A DNA stretch of 45,409 nt from Desulfuromonas sp964536375 (GTDB lineage: Bacteria; Desulfobacterota; Desulfuromonadia; Desulfuromonadales; Desulfuromonadaceae). Position numbers and translations under genes: made by a program. Each line of letters opens with the position of its first letter. The stretch's first letter is position 1. Of this stretch, positions 35,053-43,687 are shown in pieces. The stretch lies in NCBI GenBank assembly GCA_964536375.1, contig CAZHXF010000018.1:1-45409 (forward strand), given 5' to 3'. Under the pieces are notes generated by a model that worked only from the letters and a program-made list of their open reading frames with translations, was not told where the DNA came from and did no database searches.

Positions 35053-36417
35053 TTATTCTATATTTTTCAATCCCGCAAGAGCATATTTTCTAATCTTGCG
35101 GCGGGTAGCAAACTCTGTCACGGCTTGTAATGATTCTTTATACTGGCTGTTGCTAGAAACTCCCAGTATCTCGCAAAACTGCGCCATAGTGTCAACATGT
35201 TCTCTATCATTACAATTTATCTTATACCCTTTAAGCAATTCTGCTTCAACAATGTCTAACACAGCACGCTCCTTGATATCATCAGAGAGAATACCTTGTG
35301 CCGCCTCTTTTTGTTGATGTGGATCTCCAGAGGTTAGCATTCTAACGTAAATATTGTCGCTAGTGCTAATGGTGCAGTTTGCGCTATTACTGCGTGACGC
35401 AGTAACAACCATTGTACTATCTGTCGGTAATGAACTTGCCTCGGCATCTGCTTTAAGTCTAATTGCTAAACGCCGATCAGCACCGGCACCAAGCTTAATC
35501 CATTGAGTAAAGCTTTCATAACAGGGAGCTGACACCTCAAGTTGATATTTACCAGGATCTAACTCAATCCCATGGTGATAAGTAAAAGCGGCATTTAAAA
35601 TACTCACCCGCGCTCCCGGTGGCGTAGTTTCAACGTACAGATGGCTCACTTGTGTTGTAGGGTTCACCACACTGCTTACCAGCTGAGCATAACTGATTGC
35701 TCCCGACTCATTTTCCTGCACAATATCAGCTTTGGATATTTTGCCCAAAACATTCCTAATCTTAACCTTACCGGTGGTTATTTTTTCTACATCTAGAACT
35801 TCACCGGTTTTAGGATGCTTTATTACCGCGCCTTCGCGGTAAACAACAAACTCCATCCCCTGTTTTACGCCAGCCAAGTCACCCAAATCCAAGGTAACTG
35901 TCTGATCATCACGATCAACAATATATCCTTGGAGCGGGAAATTTTTGCTGATTTTGTGCGACATTTCAACAATCAGATCCTGCAAAATTGCTGTAGATGG
36001 ACTTTTCACACTTTCAGCAGCTATAATCGAAGCATTTTCAACATCTATGATACGTGCATTCACCTGCAGGATCTTTCCAACTTTCATTACTGATCCTGAA
36101 ATAATCACCTTCACGCCGAGTACTTTACCAAGCTGCATCGTGCTATTTTCGTCCAACATACCGGACATCACCAGCTTTTGTTCCGCAAATATCTTTGTCA
36201 ACAAGCGGCGTTCTACAACTTCAAAGCGACCCTCTTTAACCAGAGCAGTGGTGAACCATTCAGCAACAATAGAGTCCATATGCTTATTGGCAAAATCATC
36301 GCTCTGCATCTGAAAATCTAGTACGGCAATTTTTGTTTTAGCAAATTCTGCTGGCGCAGAACACGGCACTATCAGGCACACACAGAAAAGTACCACAATA
36401 CTAACAATGTATTTCAT
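35053..36417 (-). CDS. CsgG-like exported protein with SH3-like and PEGA domains
   Basis: The 454-residue protein has an N-terminal export signal (ending near CSAPA). Residues about 28-165 are a CsgG-type domain (IAVLDFQMQ, EGRFEVVERRLLTKIFAEQ, LGVKVIISGSVMKVG). It is followed by an SH3-like module of the FlgT C-terminal kind (TLDLGDLAGVKQGMEFVVYR and HPKTGEV). Then comes a PEGA domain (about 260-325: LYVETTPPGARVSI, HHGIELDPGKYQLEV). The last 110 residues are helical. It is the final gene of the six-gene operon, 63 bp after lpoB. A role in the periplasm or at the outer membrane is inferred. Confidence 0.8.
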   Translation of the reverse strand: MKYIVSIVVLFCVCLIVPCSAPAEFAKTKIAVLDFQMQSDDFANKHMDSIVAEWFTTALVKEGRFEVVERRLLTKIFAEQKLVMSGMLDENSTMQLGKVLGVKVIISGSVMKVGKILQVNARIIDVENASIIAAESVKSPSTAILQDLIVEMSHKISKNFPLQGYIVDRDDQTVTLDLGDLAGVKQGMEFVVYREGAVIKHPKTGEVLDVEKITTGKVKIRNVLGKISKADIVQENESGAISYAQLVSSVVNPTTQVSHLYVETTPPGARVSILNAAFTYHHGIELDPGKYQLEVSAPCYESFTQWIKLGAGADRRLAIRLKADAEASSLPTDSTMVVTASRSNSANCTISTSDNIYVRMLTSGDPHQQKEAAQGILSDDIKERAVLDIVEAELLKGYKINCNDREHVDTMAQFCEILGVSSNSQYKESLQAVTEFATRRKIRKYALAGLKNIE

Positions 36418-36480
36418 AAACACTCGCCAATGTTGTTTGCGTAACGACGCAATTAACTCATCAAAAGGATAGGATGAATC

Positions 36481-37017
36481 TTAAATAAACCGTTTTTTAG
36501 CCTTACCCAATGGCAATACATCAGACCACTGACCAACCATCTCACCATCAATAGTGAACAGTTTGAACTCCAACTTGAAAAAAACCAATTCCTGACCACT
36601 GGTTCCATATTGGCGCGTAGACGACATCTCGCTACGAACCACATAATCAAAAGAGAGTGCACTGGTATCAACAAGGCGAGCAACACCGGAATTAAGAATG
36701 GTTTCCGTTATCCGGTCATAGACATCTGCCATACGCACACTCTCATCATCGGTATTGTTGCGCAGTTTCGCGACAATCAATTTCGGTCGTTTTGTTCCCC
36801 AACTTTGCACCAACCGTGAAGAAAGCATCTTATTGGTCACTGTTTCAGCAAAAGCAGAGTAATCAGCCATCGTCAAATCAGCGCTGAGGTGAGCCCGTGT
36901 GTTAGAATCCAAAATTGCTACATTGCCCTGATTACCAATCTGGGTATTAGCACATCCACCGAGGAACATCAGCAGCATAAAGCTGATGGCACCATACTTT
37001 GCAAACCTTGTAGTCAT
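36481..37017 (-). CDS. lpoB: LpoB-like penicillin-binding-protein activator lipoprotein
   Basis: LpoB is an outer-membrane lipoprotein that spans the periplasm and stimulates PBP1b. The 178 residues have a lipobox LGGC (Cys at about 22). The family core follows: DLTMADYSAFAETVTNKMLS, KRPKLIVAKLRNNTDD, VYDRITETILNSGVARLVD. After it come the strands of the TolB-N-like fold. The ATG at 37017 has GGAG 8 nt upstream. As in E. coli, the gene follows ycfL. No lengthy disordered linker precedes the domain, unlike E. coli LpoB. Whether it activates PBP1b here is untested. Confidence 0.85.
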   Translation of the reverse strand: MTTRFAKYGAISFMLLMFLGGCANTQIGNQGNVAILDSNTRAHLSADLTMADYSAFAETVTNKMLSSRLVQSWGTKRPKLIVAKLRNNTDDESVRMADVYDRITETILNSGVARLVDTSALSFDYVVRSEMSSTRQYGTSGQELVFFKLEFKLFTIDGEMVGQWSDVLPLGKAKKRFI

Positions 37018-37063
37018 CAAATAAGCTCCAGTTAGTCAAACATTTTACTATTGATTTTTGGTG

Positions 37064-37531
37064 TCACTCGCTGCGTTCCTGGCGATTAGACTCGATAAAC
37101 AGATCATCCGGCAAACGGACTACTACGTCAATCTGGTATGCCGCGGGATCTTTACCAACAGACTGCACAGCATAAATCTGTTTTGGCGATAAGATCGTTC
37201 GATACCATGCATTGTTAGAATTTATAGTAAAACCGTCGTTATCTTTCCAAACGGTGCGGTATTCCAGCGCCAGTTTTCGTTTGCTCAGGTTCTGTAGGCT
37301 AAATTCCGTCCGTGGAAAATTGCCGACAGTACCAAAGTGTACGTTGGTAATTACCAGATTGCCCAGCAACTGATCTGAAGCAAGGACTAGACGCGCCCGA
37401 GGATGGGTGTCGTCAATCGTTTTATCGGCAATATGCTTCACCATAGCACCCTGTGGGGCGGCACATCCAGACACCATAGCTAAAACAACAACAAGCATCA
37501 GACTGGATAAATATCGCGGTAAAGTAATCAC
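37064..37531 (-). CDS. ycfL: YcfL-type lipoprotein (DUF1425)
   Basis: The 155-residue protein has a lipobox VSGC (Cys at about 23), followed by the YcfL domain: LVLASDQLLGNLVITNV, FSLQNLSKRKLALEYR, WYRTILSPKQ. In E. coli ycfL sits directly upstream of lpoB, and so it does here. The function is unknown. The chosen GTG overlaps the stop of the upstream gene (ATGTGA) by 4 bp. A TTG four codons earlier is an alternative, so the start is not certain. Confidence 0.85.
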   Translation of the reverse strand: MITLPRYLSSLMLVVVLAMVSGCAAPQGAMVKHIADKTIDDTHPRARLVLASDQLLGNLVITNVHFGTVGNFPRTEFSLQNLSKRKLALEYRTVWKDNDGFTINSNNAWYRTILSPKQIYAVQSVGKDPAAYQIDVVVRLPDDLFIESNRQERSE

Positions 37532-39126
37532 ATCGTCACCCAAAGTTTATTGCCAGTATTAATATACATAACATCATCAATGGAACGGGCATAAACAAAA
37601 TTATGGTCATCTTTACGCAACTTCAATTTTTGACGCGCCAGAACCTTACCATCGGCTTTATATTTTACAAGTTGTAAGCCATCTACCCCTTTAGATAAAA
37701 GCAAACGTGCAGCCAGAATCTGCTTTGGCAACCCCATCCATGAACGCATATCGGGGTTAGTATTATCATCACGTATTTTCTTGCCAAGCATCCCGATAAA
37801 ACCAGCCGATTGAGCCACCTTATTTTCAACAATAGAGCGACCAACGGTTATGGCCAGTCTCAATCGCTGAGACGGAAGAGAATCATATTGATGGCGCATA
37901 GTGATAGCATCAATATCAGCAACCCTAGATAACGTAGCCAGACACTTCCCCTGGCAATCCTGAACTTCAATTTTAGCTACAGTACTCTCGTCCTCAACAT
38001 AGATAGGCACTTTAAGTGGTATTACACCACCAGAGAATGGCAATTCAAAACTTGTCACCTTTTTTTCTGGAGCAAAGCCATCAGCTACTACAATTTGAAT
38101 CAGACGTTTATTTTTAGGCGCTTTATTTTTAATCTCTTGTAACGCCTGCTTAATAACTTTTGACTTGGGATTTAGTTGCAATGCTTTCTTATAGGATATC
38201 CTGGCATTGTCTCGTAAACTCACATCCTGATAACTATCATATTCCTGGACAATACCAGCCATATAAAACCCAAATGGATTAACAAATGCGCTTGGCACCT
38301 CCTCGGCTTTAGCTTGAGATGCGCTAAATATATCGCCGATAGGTTTAAGGAGATTTTTCAAATCGCCCAATGCTACATTTTGAGATTTATTTTCTGTTTT
38401 AGTTTCCGGCTGTTTTGTCTCTTCTTTTTTCAAGTCTGTCTTCGCTTGGGCAATTTTCTTGTCAAACGCTTTTTTTTCTGTGTTTTGCCAATCAATAGCA
38501 CGGCGCGTAACATTATATGCTTTTCTATCTCCATTGAGCATATAGGCGATAGATTTATAATTTAACATCAGGATGCGCTCAAAAGGCTCACCTTCATATT
38601 CGCCAAACTCATCAAAACCGACAAACTTAACTACCTCAGTAAATGCTTTTTTTCCAGCACCAGCGGTAACAGATCTATCGGCACGCGTCTCCAACAATTT
38701 TTCCGAAAGATCCAAATATTTAATAGCGTCGTCACATTTGTTAGCATCAAGCGCCATCAAAGATTGTTCCCAGGCGAACAGGACATTTGGATCTTTCTTT
38801 TTCTTGGCTATATATTTTTCCCGTTTGGTGAAAGCTTTTTCAACTTTGCCTTTCTCCATATCCGACTTACAATCTTGAAAATCTTTGGAGTATCCGGCAT
38901 AAAATTCTTTTTTATTCAATATAGTTGCAACTGCCGTTTCACCATTAGCAGCATTATTTGTCGCTGTAGCGTTAGCTGGCGCAACATCATCTTTCTTTAC
39001 CAGACTAGTTGCTTTACCGGCTACATTTTTCAAACCATCCATAAATCCTGCTGCCGCAGGTTGAACAGCAAACACACTTATAGCGATTGCAGCAACACAG
39101 GCTACTAATCTCTTCATATCTAGCAT
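37528..39126 (-). CDS. COG3014-like exported protein
   Basis: The 532-residue protein has an export signal (MKRLVACVAAIAISVFAVQ, cleavage near PAAAG). It has a helical, TPR-like repeat region (about 70-320) with a Lys/Glu/Thr-rich insert near 225-255. The C-terminal half is beta-rich. It resembles the COG3014 proteins found beside ycfL and lpoB in Vibrio and Shewanella relatives. No function is known. The ATG at 39126 has GGAGG 8 nt upstream. It overlaps ycfL by 4 bp and follows the 908-residue gene by 57 bp, so it belongs to the same operon. Confidence 0.75.
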   Translation of the reverse strand: MLDMKRLVACVAAIAISVFAVQPAAAGFMDGLKNVAGKATSLVKKDDVAPANATATNNAANGETAVATILNKKEFYAGYSKDFQDCKSDMEKGKVEKAFTKREKYIAKKKKDPNVLFAWEQSLMALDANKCDDAIKYLDLSEKLLETRADRSVTAGAGKKAFTEVVKFVGFDEFGEYEGEPFERILMLNYKSIAYMLNGDRKAYNVTRRAIDWQNTEKKAFDKKIAQAKTDLKKEETKQPETKTENKSQNVALGDLKNLLKPIGDIFSASQAKAEEVPSAFVNPFGFYMAGIVQEYDSYQDVSLRDNARISYKKALQLNPKSKVIKQALQEIKNKAPKNKRLIQIVVADGFAPEKKVTSFELPFSGGVIPLKVPIYVEDESTVAKIEVQDCQGKCLATLSRVADIDAITMRHQYDSLPSQRLRLAITVGRSIVENKVAQSAGFIGMLGKKIRDDNTNPDMRSWMGLPKQILAARLLLSKGVDGLQLVKYKADGKVLARQKLKLRKDDHNFVYARSIDDVMYINTGNKLWVTM

Positions 39127-39183
39127 TAACAATACCTCCAGAATTAATTAATTAAAAAGGACCTTATATAGCAACATACAAAA

Positions 39184-41910
39184 TCAAAAGCTTGGCTTGT
39201 TCACTTTTCTGACTCTTTTGGGGGCATTTCCCCTTCTGTTTTTGGCTATTGCAACCACTGGACGCAAAATATCGCCCTTGACCACCTCACTACCTGAGAT
39301 TATCTGTGCCTGTGACCTACCATCCTCTATTTGCGTAAGTTTAAGTCTGGCTATTTTCATTTCAGCAGCACCAAAATCAAGACCAGTATCAACATCGATC
39401 ATTCGTTCCCCAGGACGCATCACTTCGAATTCAGTTCCCGACCGCAGTCCGCTTTCAGATCCGCGATTTATAAATATGGTGCCATCAAGCATCACTGCCA
39501 AAACTTTGAGGGGGTAAAGACGCTCAACAACGCCAGAAACCATCTTGGTTGTAAGTTGATCAATCAAGTCGTTAATCTGTTGTCGCTGTCCTTGAGCAGA
39601 CTTCAGCCTAATATTGAGTCTAACCTTTTCGCTTGCTACTATCTTGCCGCTATGCACATCCACTATGCGCAAATTGGCTTCGACAATGCCGGTTTCAATA
39701 CTCTGCACCTCACTAAGTGCCGCTATTTTTTTCTGCTCACTCTGTAGGTAAAATTCGTCCACTGCACCTACAAGCAAATAATCAACTCCCTGTAAGGACA
39801 TGCGTTCTTTATCAAAGCCGCCCCCCTGAGCAAGCGTGGAAAAAATCTGTTCATCTAACAACTGGTCAATCTGTTGCCGTTCCATGAGATCAAAACGACG
39901 TGATTTATCCAGTTTGGAATATAGGTCAGAAGTAACCCTCTTCAGCATATCCCCGCTTAACAAGTGGTTATTCCCCTGTTTGCTCAGTTCAATGCGACCA
40001 ACAGCTAGTATTGCCTTACCACCAGGTTTTCTGGAGCTTAGATCGGCACCAATACTGGCAGCTTTCTGATCAACTCCAGTTCCACTACGCTTGCCATTAT
40101 TAGCTACTGAACGCTTGAGGATATCACCAACTTGCAACATAGCTGCACTGTTCCCTACAGCTTTAGCCTCATCAACTCGGGTGATAACAACATCACCAAG
40201 CACCGATTCCATCTGCCCCAGTTGTATACCTGTATCTGGATCAACAACTGCAGCGCCTTGACGATAAGCTGTCAATGTTTCGCCAATACACAACCCACCA
40301 TCAGCACCACGATTAATGTAAACAGCGCCAGCGTTATCTATTGCTGCAATTTTGATGGGATAAATCGCACGCATAAGGTTCAAAACCACCTGCTCAGCAT
40401 AGGAATCAGCCAAAAGAGCAATAGTCCGCTCTGCTGAGCCACTAGGTTCAACCTTTTCCTGCAAAGACACCTTACGCGATGCCATGATCTCACCACTACG
40501 CACATCGACAATACGCATGCTACCTTCTATACGTCCAACCTGGGAGCTGAAGCTCCTGCTGGAACCAGGCAATTTAGCTGTCTGGGTAGTGATACAAAAA
40601 CTTTGTAAGCTGCCATATATCAGATAATCAGCACCCTTAAGTGTCCCCAGAGCAGAAGGAAGTTGACGATTTTCCATTAGCGCCTGCGCTGACTGCTCAT
40701 CGAGTAGTTGCTCAATATTTTGTCGGTCAATGACAACAAAACGCTTGGTTTTGGTCAGATGGGAAATGATAGCATCAGTAGCTACTGGGATATGGACATT
40801 AGCACTGCTAGCAGTAGAGCCATATGCCATTAGCCCGACAGCAACACGCGGTAATTGCTGTCCCCCAATAGCCTGCCCCTTATTCAAAACAACAGTTGCT
40901 CTATTTGCGACTACCATCTCTGGAGATGGTTCTGCAATCACAGTGACAAGATCGTTAACAGCTATAGCACCATCAATGACATCAATTACAGATATAGTAT
41001 CTTGCACTTGAGTAAGTTTTATTTTGCCACTTAGAGTTTTTGCCCGACCGAGCATCACCCCATTGGCGCCATAAATCTCCTTGCCCTCACGCTCAACGGT
41101 ATAAACAGCACCAACCTTTACCCCGTCGTTAACCCCGCGATTCAAAACATAAGGATCAATACTTACAATACGTGCAGGTGCAACTATATCAATAATTTTA
41201 GCCGCAGACTGTTGGCCAAGTTCATCAAAAACCGAGAGCGCATCAAGATCGCTGTTATTTCTGGCAAAAACCCGACCAGACAACTTGCACTTTAAGCTAG
41301 CCGCGCCAATAACCTGCCCCGTTTCAACCTCAATTACTCTGAGATACAGGCGTGCATTAACTTCATCATGGGTAGCAGTTCTAGTGCGGGAAGTATAAGG
41401 AACTACAGTTGTCGTTCTTTCTAGCTGCATACTTTCCAGTTTTGCGTAGACGAGATAATCCGCACCGGCCATCGACCCTAAATCTTTAAAATCATTAAGT
41501 ACATCGTTGTTAGATGCAATAACTCCTGTCACGGCTACGGTACTACCACTCACATCATCCAGATCACCAATAGCCTCATCCAACAGGCGATCAACATCCG
41601 TTACGCGGTGCTTTTGACCAAAGCGTTGTTCACCGATAACCTTACGCATCGCCTTGCGTTCCAGGAGCGAAAACCGGCGACTATTAGTCAAATGCTCAGC
41701 GATCCTTGCCGCCAGTCCCTCTGGCAAACCATCCACCTGGGCATCAATAACATCAGCGGCAAAATCTCCGGACCCAATAATCGCCAGAGTAGGTGGTTGA
41801 CCTTGATTATCCTGCGCACAAGAGATGCCAACGACAACCAGAAAAACAATGCAGCACAACAGCTTGAAACCCTGCTGCAGTCCTATAGAAATTAATTTAT
41901 TTTTATTCAT
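39184..41910 (-). CDS. Exported protein with three tandem CsgG-FlgT modules
   Basis: The 908 residues start with an export signal (hydrophobic about 12-30, Cys31). Three homologous modules follow: about 41-330, 353-600 and 632-886. Each has a CsgG-like part with a signature such as SRRFSLLERKAMRKVIGEQ, KRFVVIDRQNIEQLLDEQ or RRFDLMERQQIDQLLDEQ, then GADYLVY or YLLVG. Each ends in an SH3-like FlgT C-terminal part (NRGVNDGVKVG, NRGADGGLCIG, NRGSESGLRSG). The C-terminal tail is basic. CsgG-type domains build or anchor to outer-membrane pores and FlgT belongs to the flagellar H ring, so an envelope scaffold is plausible. The ribosome site is weak. Confidence 0.8.
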   Translation of the reverse strand: MNKNKLISIGLQQGFKLLCCIVFLVVVGISCAQDNQGQPPTLAIIGSGDFAADVIDAQVDGLPEGLAARIAEHLTNSRRFSLLERKAMRKVIGEQRFGQKHRVTDVDRLLDEAIGDLDDVSGSTVAVTGVIASNNDVLNDFKDLGSMAGADYLVYAKLESMQLERTTTVVPYTSRTRTATHDEVNARLYLRVIEVETGQVIGAASLKCKLSGRVFARNNSDLDALSVFDELGQQSAAKIIDIVAPARIVSIDPYVLNRGVNDGVKVGAVYTVEREGKEIYGANGVMLGRAKTLSGKIKLTQVQDTISVIDVIDGAIAVNDLVTVIAEPSPEMVVANRATVVLNKGQAIGGQQLPRVAVGLMAYGSTASSANVHIPVATDAIISHLTKTKRFVVIDRQNIEQLLDEQSAQALMENRQLPSALGTLKGADYLIYGSLQSFCITTQTAKLPGSSRSFSSQVGRIEGSMRIVDVRSGEIMASRKVSLQEKVEPSGSAERTIALLADSYAEQVVLNLMRAIYPIKIAAIDNAGAVYINRGADGGLCIGETLTAYRQGAAVVDPDTGIQLGQMESVLGDVVITRVDEAKAVGNSAAMLQVGDILKRSVANNGKRSGTGVDQKAASIGADLSSRKPGGKAILAVGRIELSKQGNNHLLSGDMLKRVTSDLYSKLDKSRRFDLMERQQIDQLLDEQIFSTLAQGGGFDKERMSLQGVDYLLVGAVDEFYLQSEQKKIAALSEVQSIETGIVEANLRIVDVHSGKIVASEKVRLNIRLKSAQGQRQQINDLIDQLTTKMVSGVVERLYPLKVLAVMLDGTIFINRGSESGLRSGTEFEVMRPGERMIDVDTGLDFGAAEMKIARLKLTQIEDGRSQAQIISGSEVVKGDILRPVVAIAKNRRGNAPKRVRKVNKPSF

Positions 41911-41939
41911 CACAGTATTACCATCCAGTAGATTAAGGA

Positions 41940-42833
41940 TTATTCAGTAAAGCGCAAGATATCGCCCGTGCCTATTGGATCGTCTCCTTCAGAAACAATG
42001 ACCGCAATTGTGATTTTCGGATTAATCCGTACAACCTTAACCTTACCGACAAATTCTTCACTGGAACCAAGAGATTCTCCGGTATCTGGGTCTATTAGCT
42101 CCTCATCAGCGTAGAATACATCAAGAAGCTGCCCCTTCTTCAGACCGCCATCCTTGCCGCGGTTTATAATAACCTGCCCCTTACGGTCACGCTTAACCAC
42201 CTTCATCGGATACAGGTAATCAATAAACTGGTCTGCCAGAGATCCAGATACCTTTTTGACCATACTGGTAAAGTGAACACTATTAGGTCTTCCCTTACGC
42301 CCATTAACAACCGTTGGCTCCGTACTAAACGAATTCTTCATATAAAAGGTGGTCACAATCTGACCAGTTGAGGTATCCATCATCTGTGCTGACACTTGCA
42401 ACATCCCTACATCGTAGCGCTTATACTTATCGTCAAAATTTGGTAATGCAGTATGGTGGCGATAAAACTTAAAATCCTGCACAGTGGAGAGAATCAAATA
42501 ATTGGCATTATCGAACTGACCTGTTGCAGCGGCATCGCCCTTGGCAAACGCTGAAGCAGCAAATTCCTGTTCTTCACGAATTGCTGCCATTGCTGCTTTA
42601 TTCCGGCTTAGCACTCTGAACTTACGGGTAGCACGGAAAGATGACTCCATTTCGCTCCACAAAGTGTCCAGATTCAAATCCTTAATTACTGAAGACTTAA
42701 CTCCTTCGCCAACAAGCGGTTTTTTTATAGCCACGGCAGGCTGTTGACCTTGTGCAAAAACCAGGCACGGCCACAACAATAAAGAAATAACCAGTAACCA
42801 CTTTAGACCAGCAGCTTTTTTTAGATACGACAT
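41940..42833 (-). CDS. Exported single-module CsgG-FlgT protein
   Basis: This is the first gene of the operon. The product has 297 residues with a signal peptide (cleavage near LVFAQ), a CsgG-like part (about 28-190; ATRKFRVLSRNKAAMAAIREE, NYLILSTVQDFKF) and the SH3-like FlgT C-terminal part (about 215-297; INRGKDGGLKKGQLLDVF, DPDTGESLG). It matches one module of the 908-residue protein encoded 29 bp downstream. The ATG at 42833 has AAGGAAG upstream. A 15-codon extension to 42878 was rejected as it lacks a ribosome site. A periplasmic or outer-membrane place is expected. Confidence 0.82.
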   Translation of the reverse strand: MSYLKKAAGLKWLLVISLLLWPCLVFAQGQQPAVAIKKPLVGEGVKSSVIKDLNLDTLWSEMESSFRATRKFRVLSRNKAAMAAIREEQEFAASAFAKGDAAATGQFDNANYLILSTVQDFKFYRHHTALPNFDDKYKRYDVGMLQVSAQMMDTSTGQIVTTFYMKNSFSTEPTVVNGRKGRPNSVHFTSMVKKVSGSLADQFIDYLYPMKVVKRDRKGQVIINRGKDGGLKKGQLLDVFYADEELIDPDTGESLGSSEEFVGKVKVVRINPKITIAVIVSEGDDPIGTGDILRFTE

Positions 42834-43028
42834 AAAAACTTCCTTACATGGAATATTAATAACGATAGGACAGCTCACCCTGCAGCCACCTTAAGACGAA
42901 AACAAAAGCTTTGTCCTTATCTGTCAATCTCAATTCTAACTAACATCGAAATACACATTAAAATAGCATAGGCAGCGGCGAGGATATCCTTTAGCCTGTA
43001 AATAATCAAGTTGATTAAAAATTAATTT

Positions 43029-43057
43029 ATTATATCTAGCAAACGGCACGGGATTAA
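43029..43057 (-). promoter_or_regulatory. Candidate promoter of the CsgG/LpoB operon
   Basis: On the minus strand a perfect TATAAT (43029..43034) has TTAATC (43052..43057) 17 bp upstream as a weak -35. It would give a leader of about 190 bases before the ATG at 42833. No other good site was seen in the 275 bp before the operon. Confidence 0.35.
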
Positions 43058-43070
43058 TCTAATGAGAGAT

Positions 43071-43085
43071 GTTCACATAGTGAAC
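43071..43085. promoter_or_regulatory. Perfect palindrome upstream of the CsgG/LpoB operon
   Basis: GTTCAC-ATA-GTGAAC is a perfect 6-3-6 inverted repeat, centred about 20 bp upstream of the candidate -35 of the operon. Its position would suit an activator or other dimeric regulator. No regulator gene is linked. Confidence 0.45.
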
Positions 43086-43110
43086 AATGGCTTAACTACT
43101 GATTATTTTA

Positions 43111-43265
43111 CCTAAGTAACACTAATCTTACGCTCTGGTTCTGTTCCCCATATTCGTCATGCTCGCGAAAGCGGGTATCCAGAGGTTGTGCATAGATTCC
43201 TAGACTCCCGCCTGCGCGAGAGTGACGACCTTTTTGGCGTTAGCAGAAGATTAGTATTAATCAGG
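43111..43265 (+). mobile_element. 155-bp MITE-like element, copy 5
   Basis: This copy is in the same orientation as copies 1 and 4. It starts CCTAAGTAACACTAATCTTA and ends GATTAGTATTAATCAGG. The 8-bp flanks TTATTTTA (43103..43110) and TTATTCTA (43266..43273) match at 7 of 8. The right flank contains the TAG stop of the DksA-like gene (43271..43273 on the minus strand). Confidence 0.92.
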
Positions 43266-43270
43266 TTATT

Positions 43271-43627
43271 CTATGACTTCCTCTCTGCATTGCGCGCGCA
43301 GTCGATACATAGCAGCGTAGCTGGATCGACACGCAGTCGACCAGTGGAAATCTCTTCATCACATTTCACACAATAACCGTAGTCACCTGAAGTAACGCGA
43401 CTGAGCGCCGTATGGATGCGTTGTTTTTCTATTTCATTACGCCTAGACGTAGCCAAAGCCATTGCCTGCTGCTGCATAGCGTCCATTCGCGACAATCGAC
43501 CGACACAAGTTTGATCAATTACCACCGGCGCACCTTCCTTCTGTTGGGTCTCGTGCCACTGCATAAGATCTGCAAGTCGCTGGTCAAGAAGCTTTTTATA
43601 TTCTGGCAAATCTATATCGTCACGCAT
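43271..43627 (-). CDS. DksA/TraR-type C4 zinc-finger protein
   Basis: The 118 residues have a helical N-terminal hairpin and a C-terminal C4 zinc finger with Cys86, Cys89, Cys107 and Cys110 (YCVKCDEEISTGRL, LCIDCA). This is shorter than DksA (151) and longer than TraR (73). The tip of the coiled coil lacks the exact DxxDxA of DksA but has RLSRMDAMQQQAMA. Such proteins bind RNA polymerase in the secondary channel in known cases. Here that is inferred. It is encoded beside hrpB on the same strand, with a 60-bp gap. Confidence 0.87.
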   Translation of the reverse strand: MRDDIDLPEYKKLLDQRLADLMQWHETQQKEGAPVVIDQTCVGRLSRMDAMQQQAMALATSRRNEIEKQRIHTALSRVTSGDYGYCVKCDEEISTGRLRVDPATLLCIDCARNAERKS

Positions 43628-43687
43628 GTCCGGTTACCTTTCATTGCTATTTCAAATACTGGATAAAATCGCCATGAGCACCTTCAT

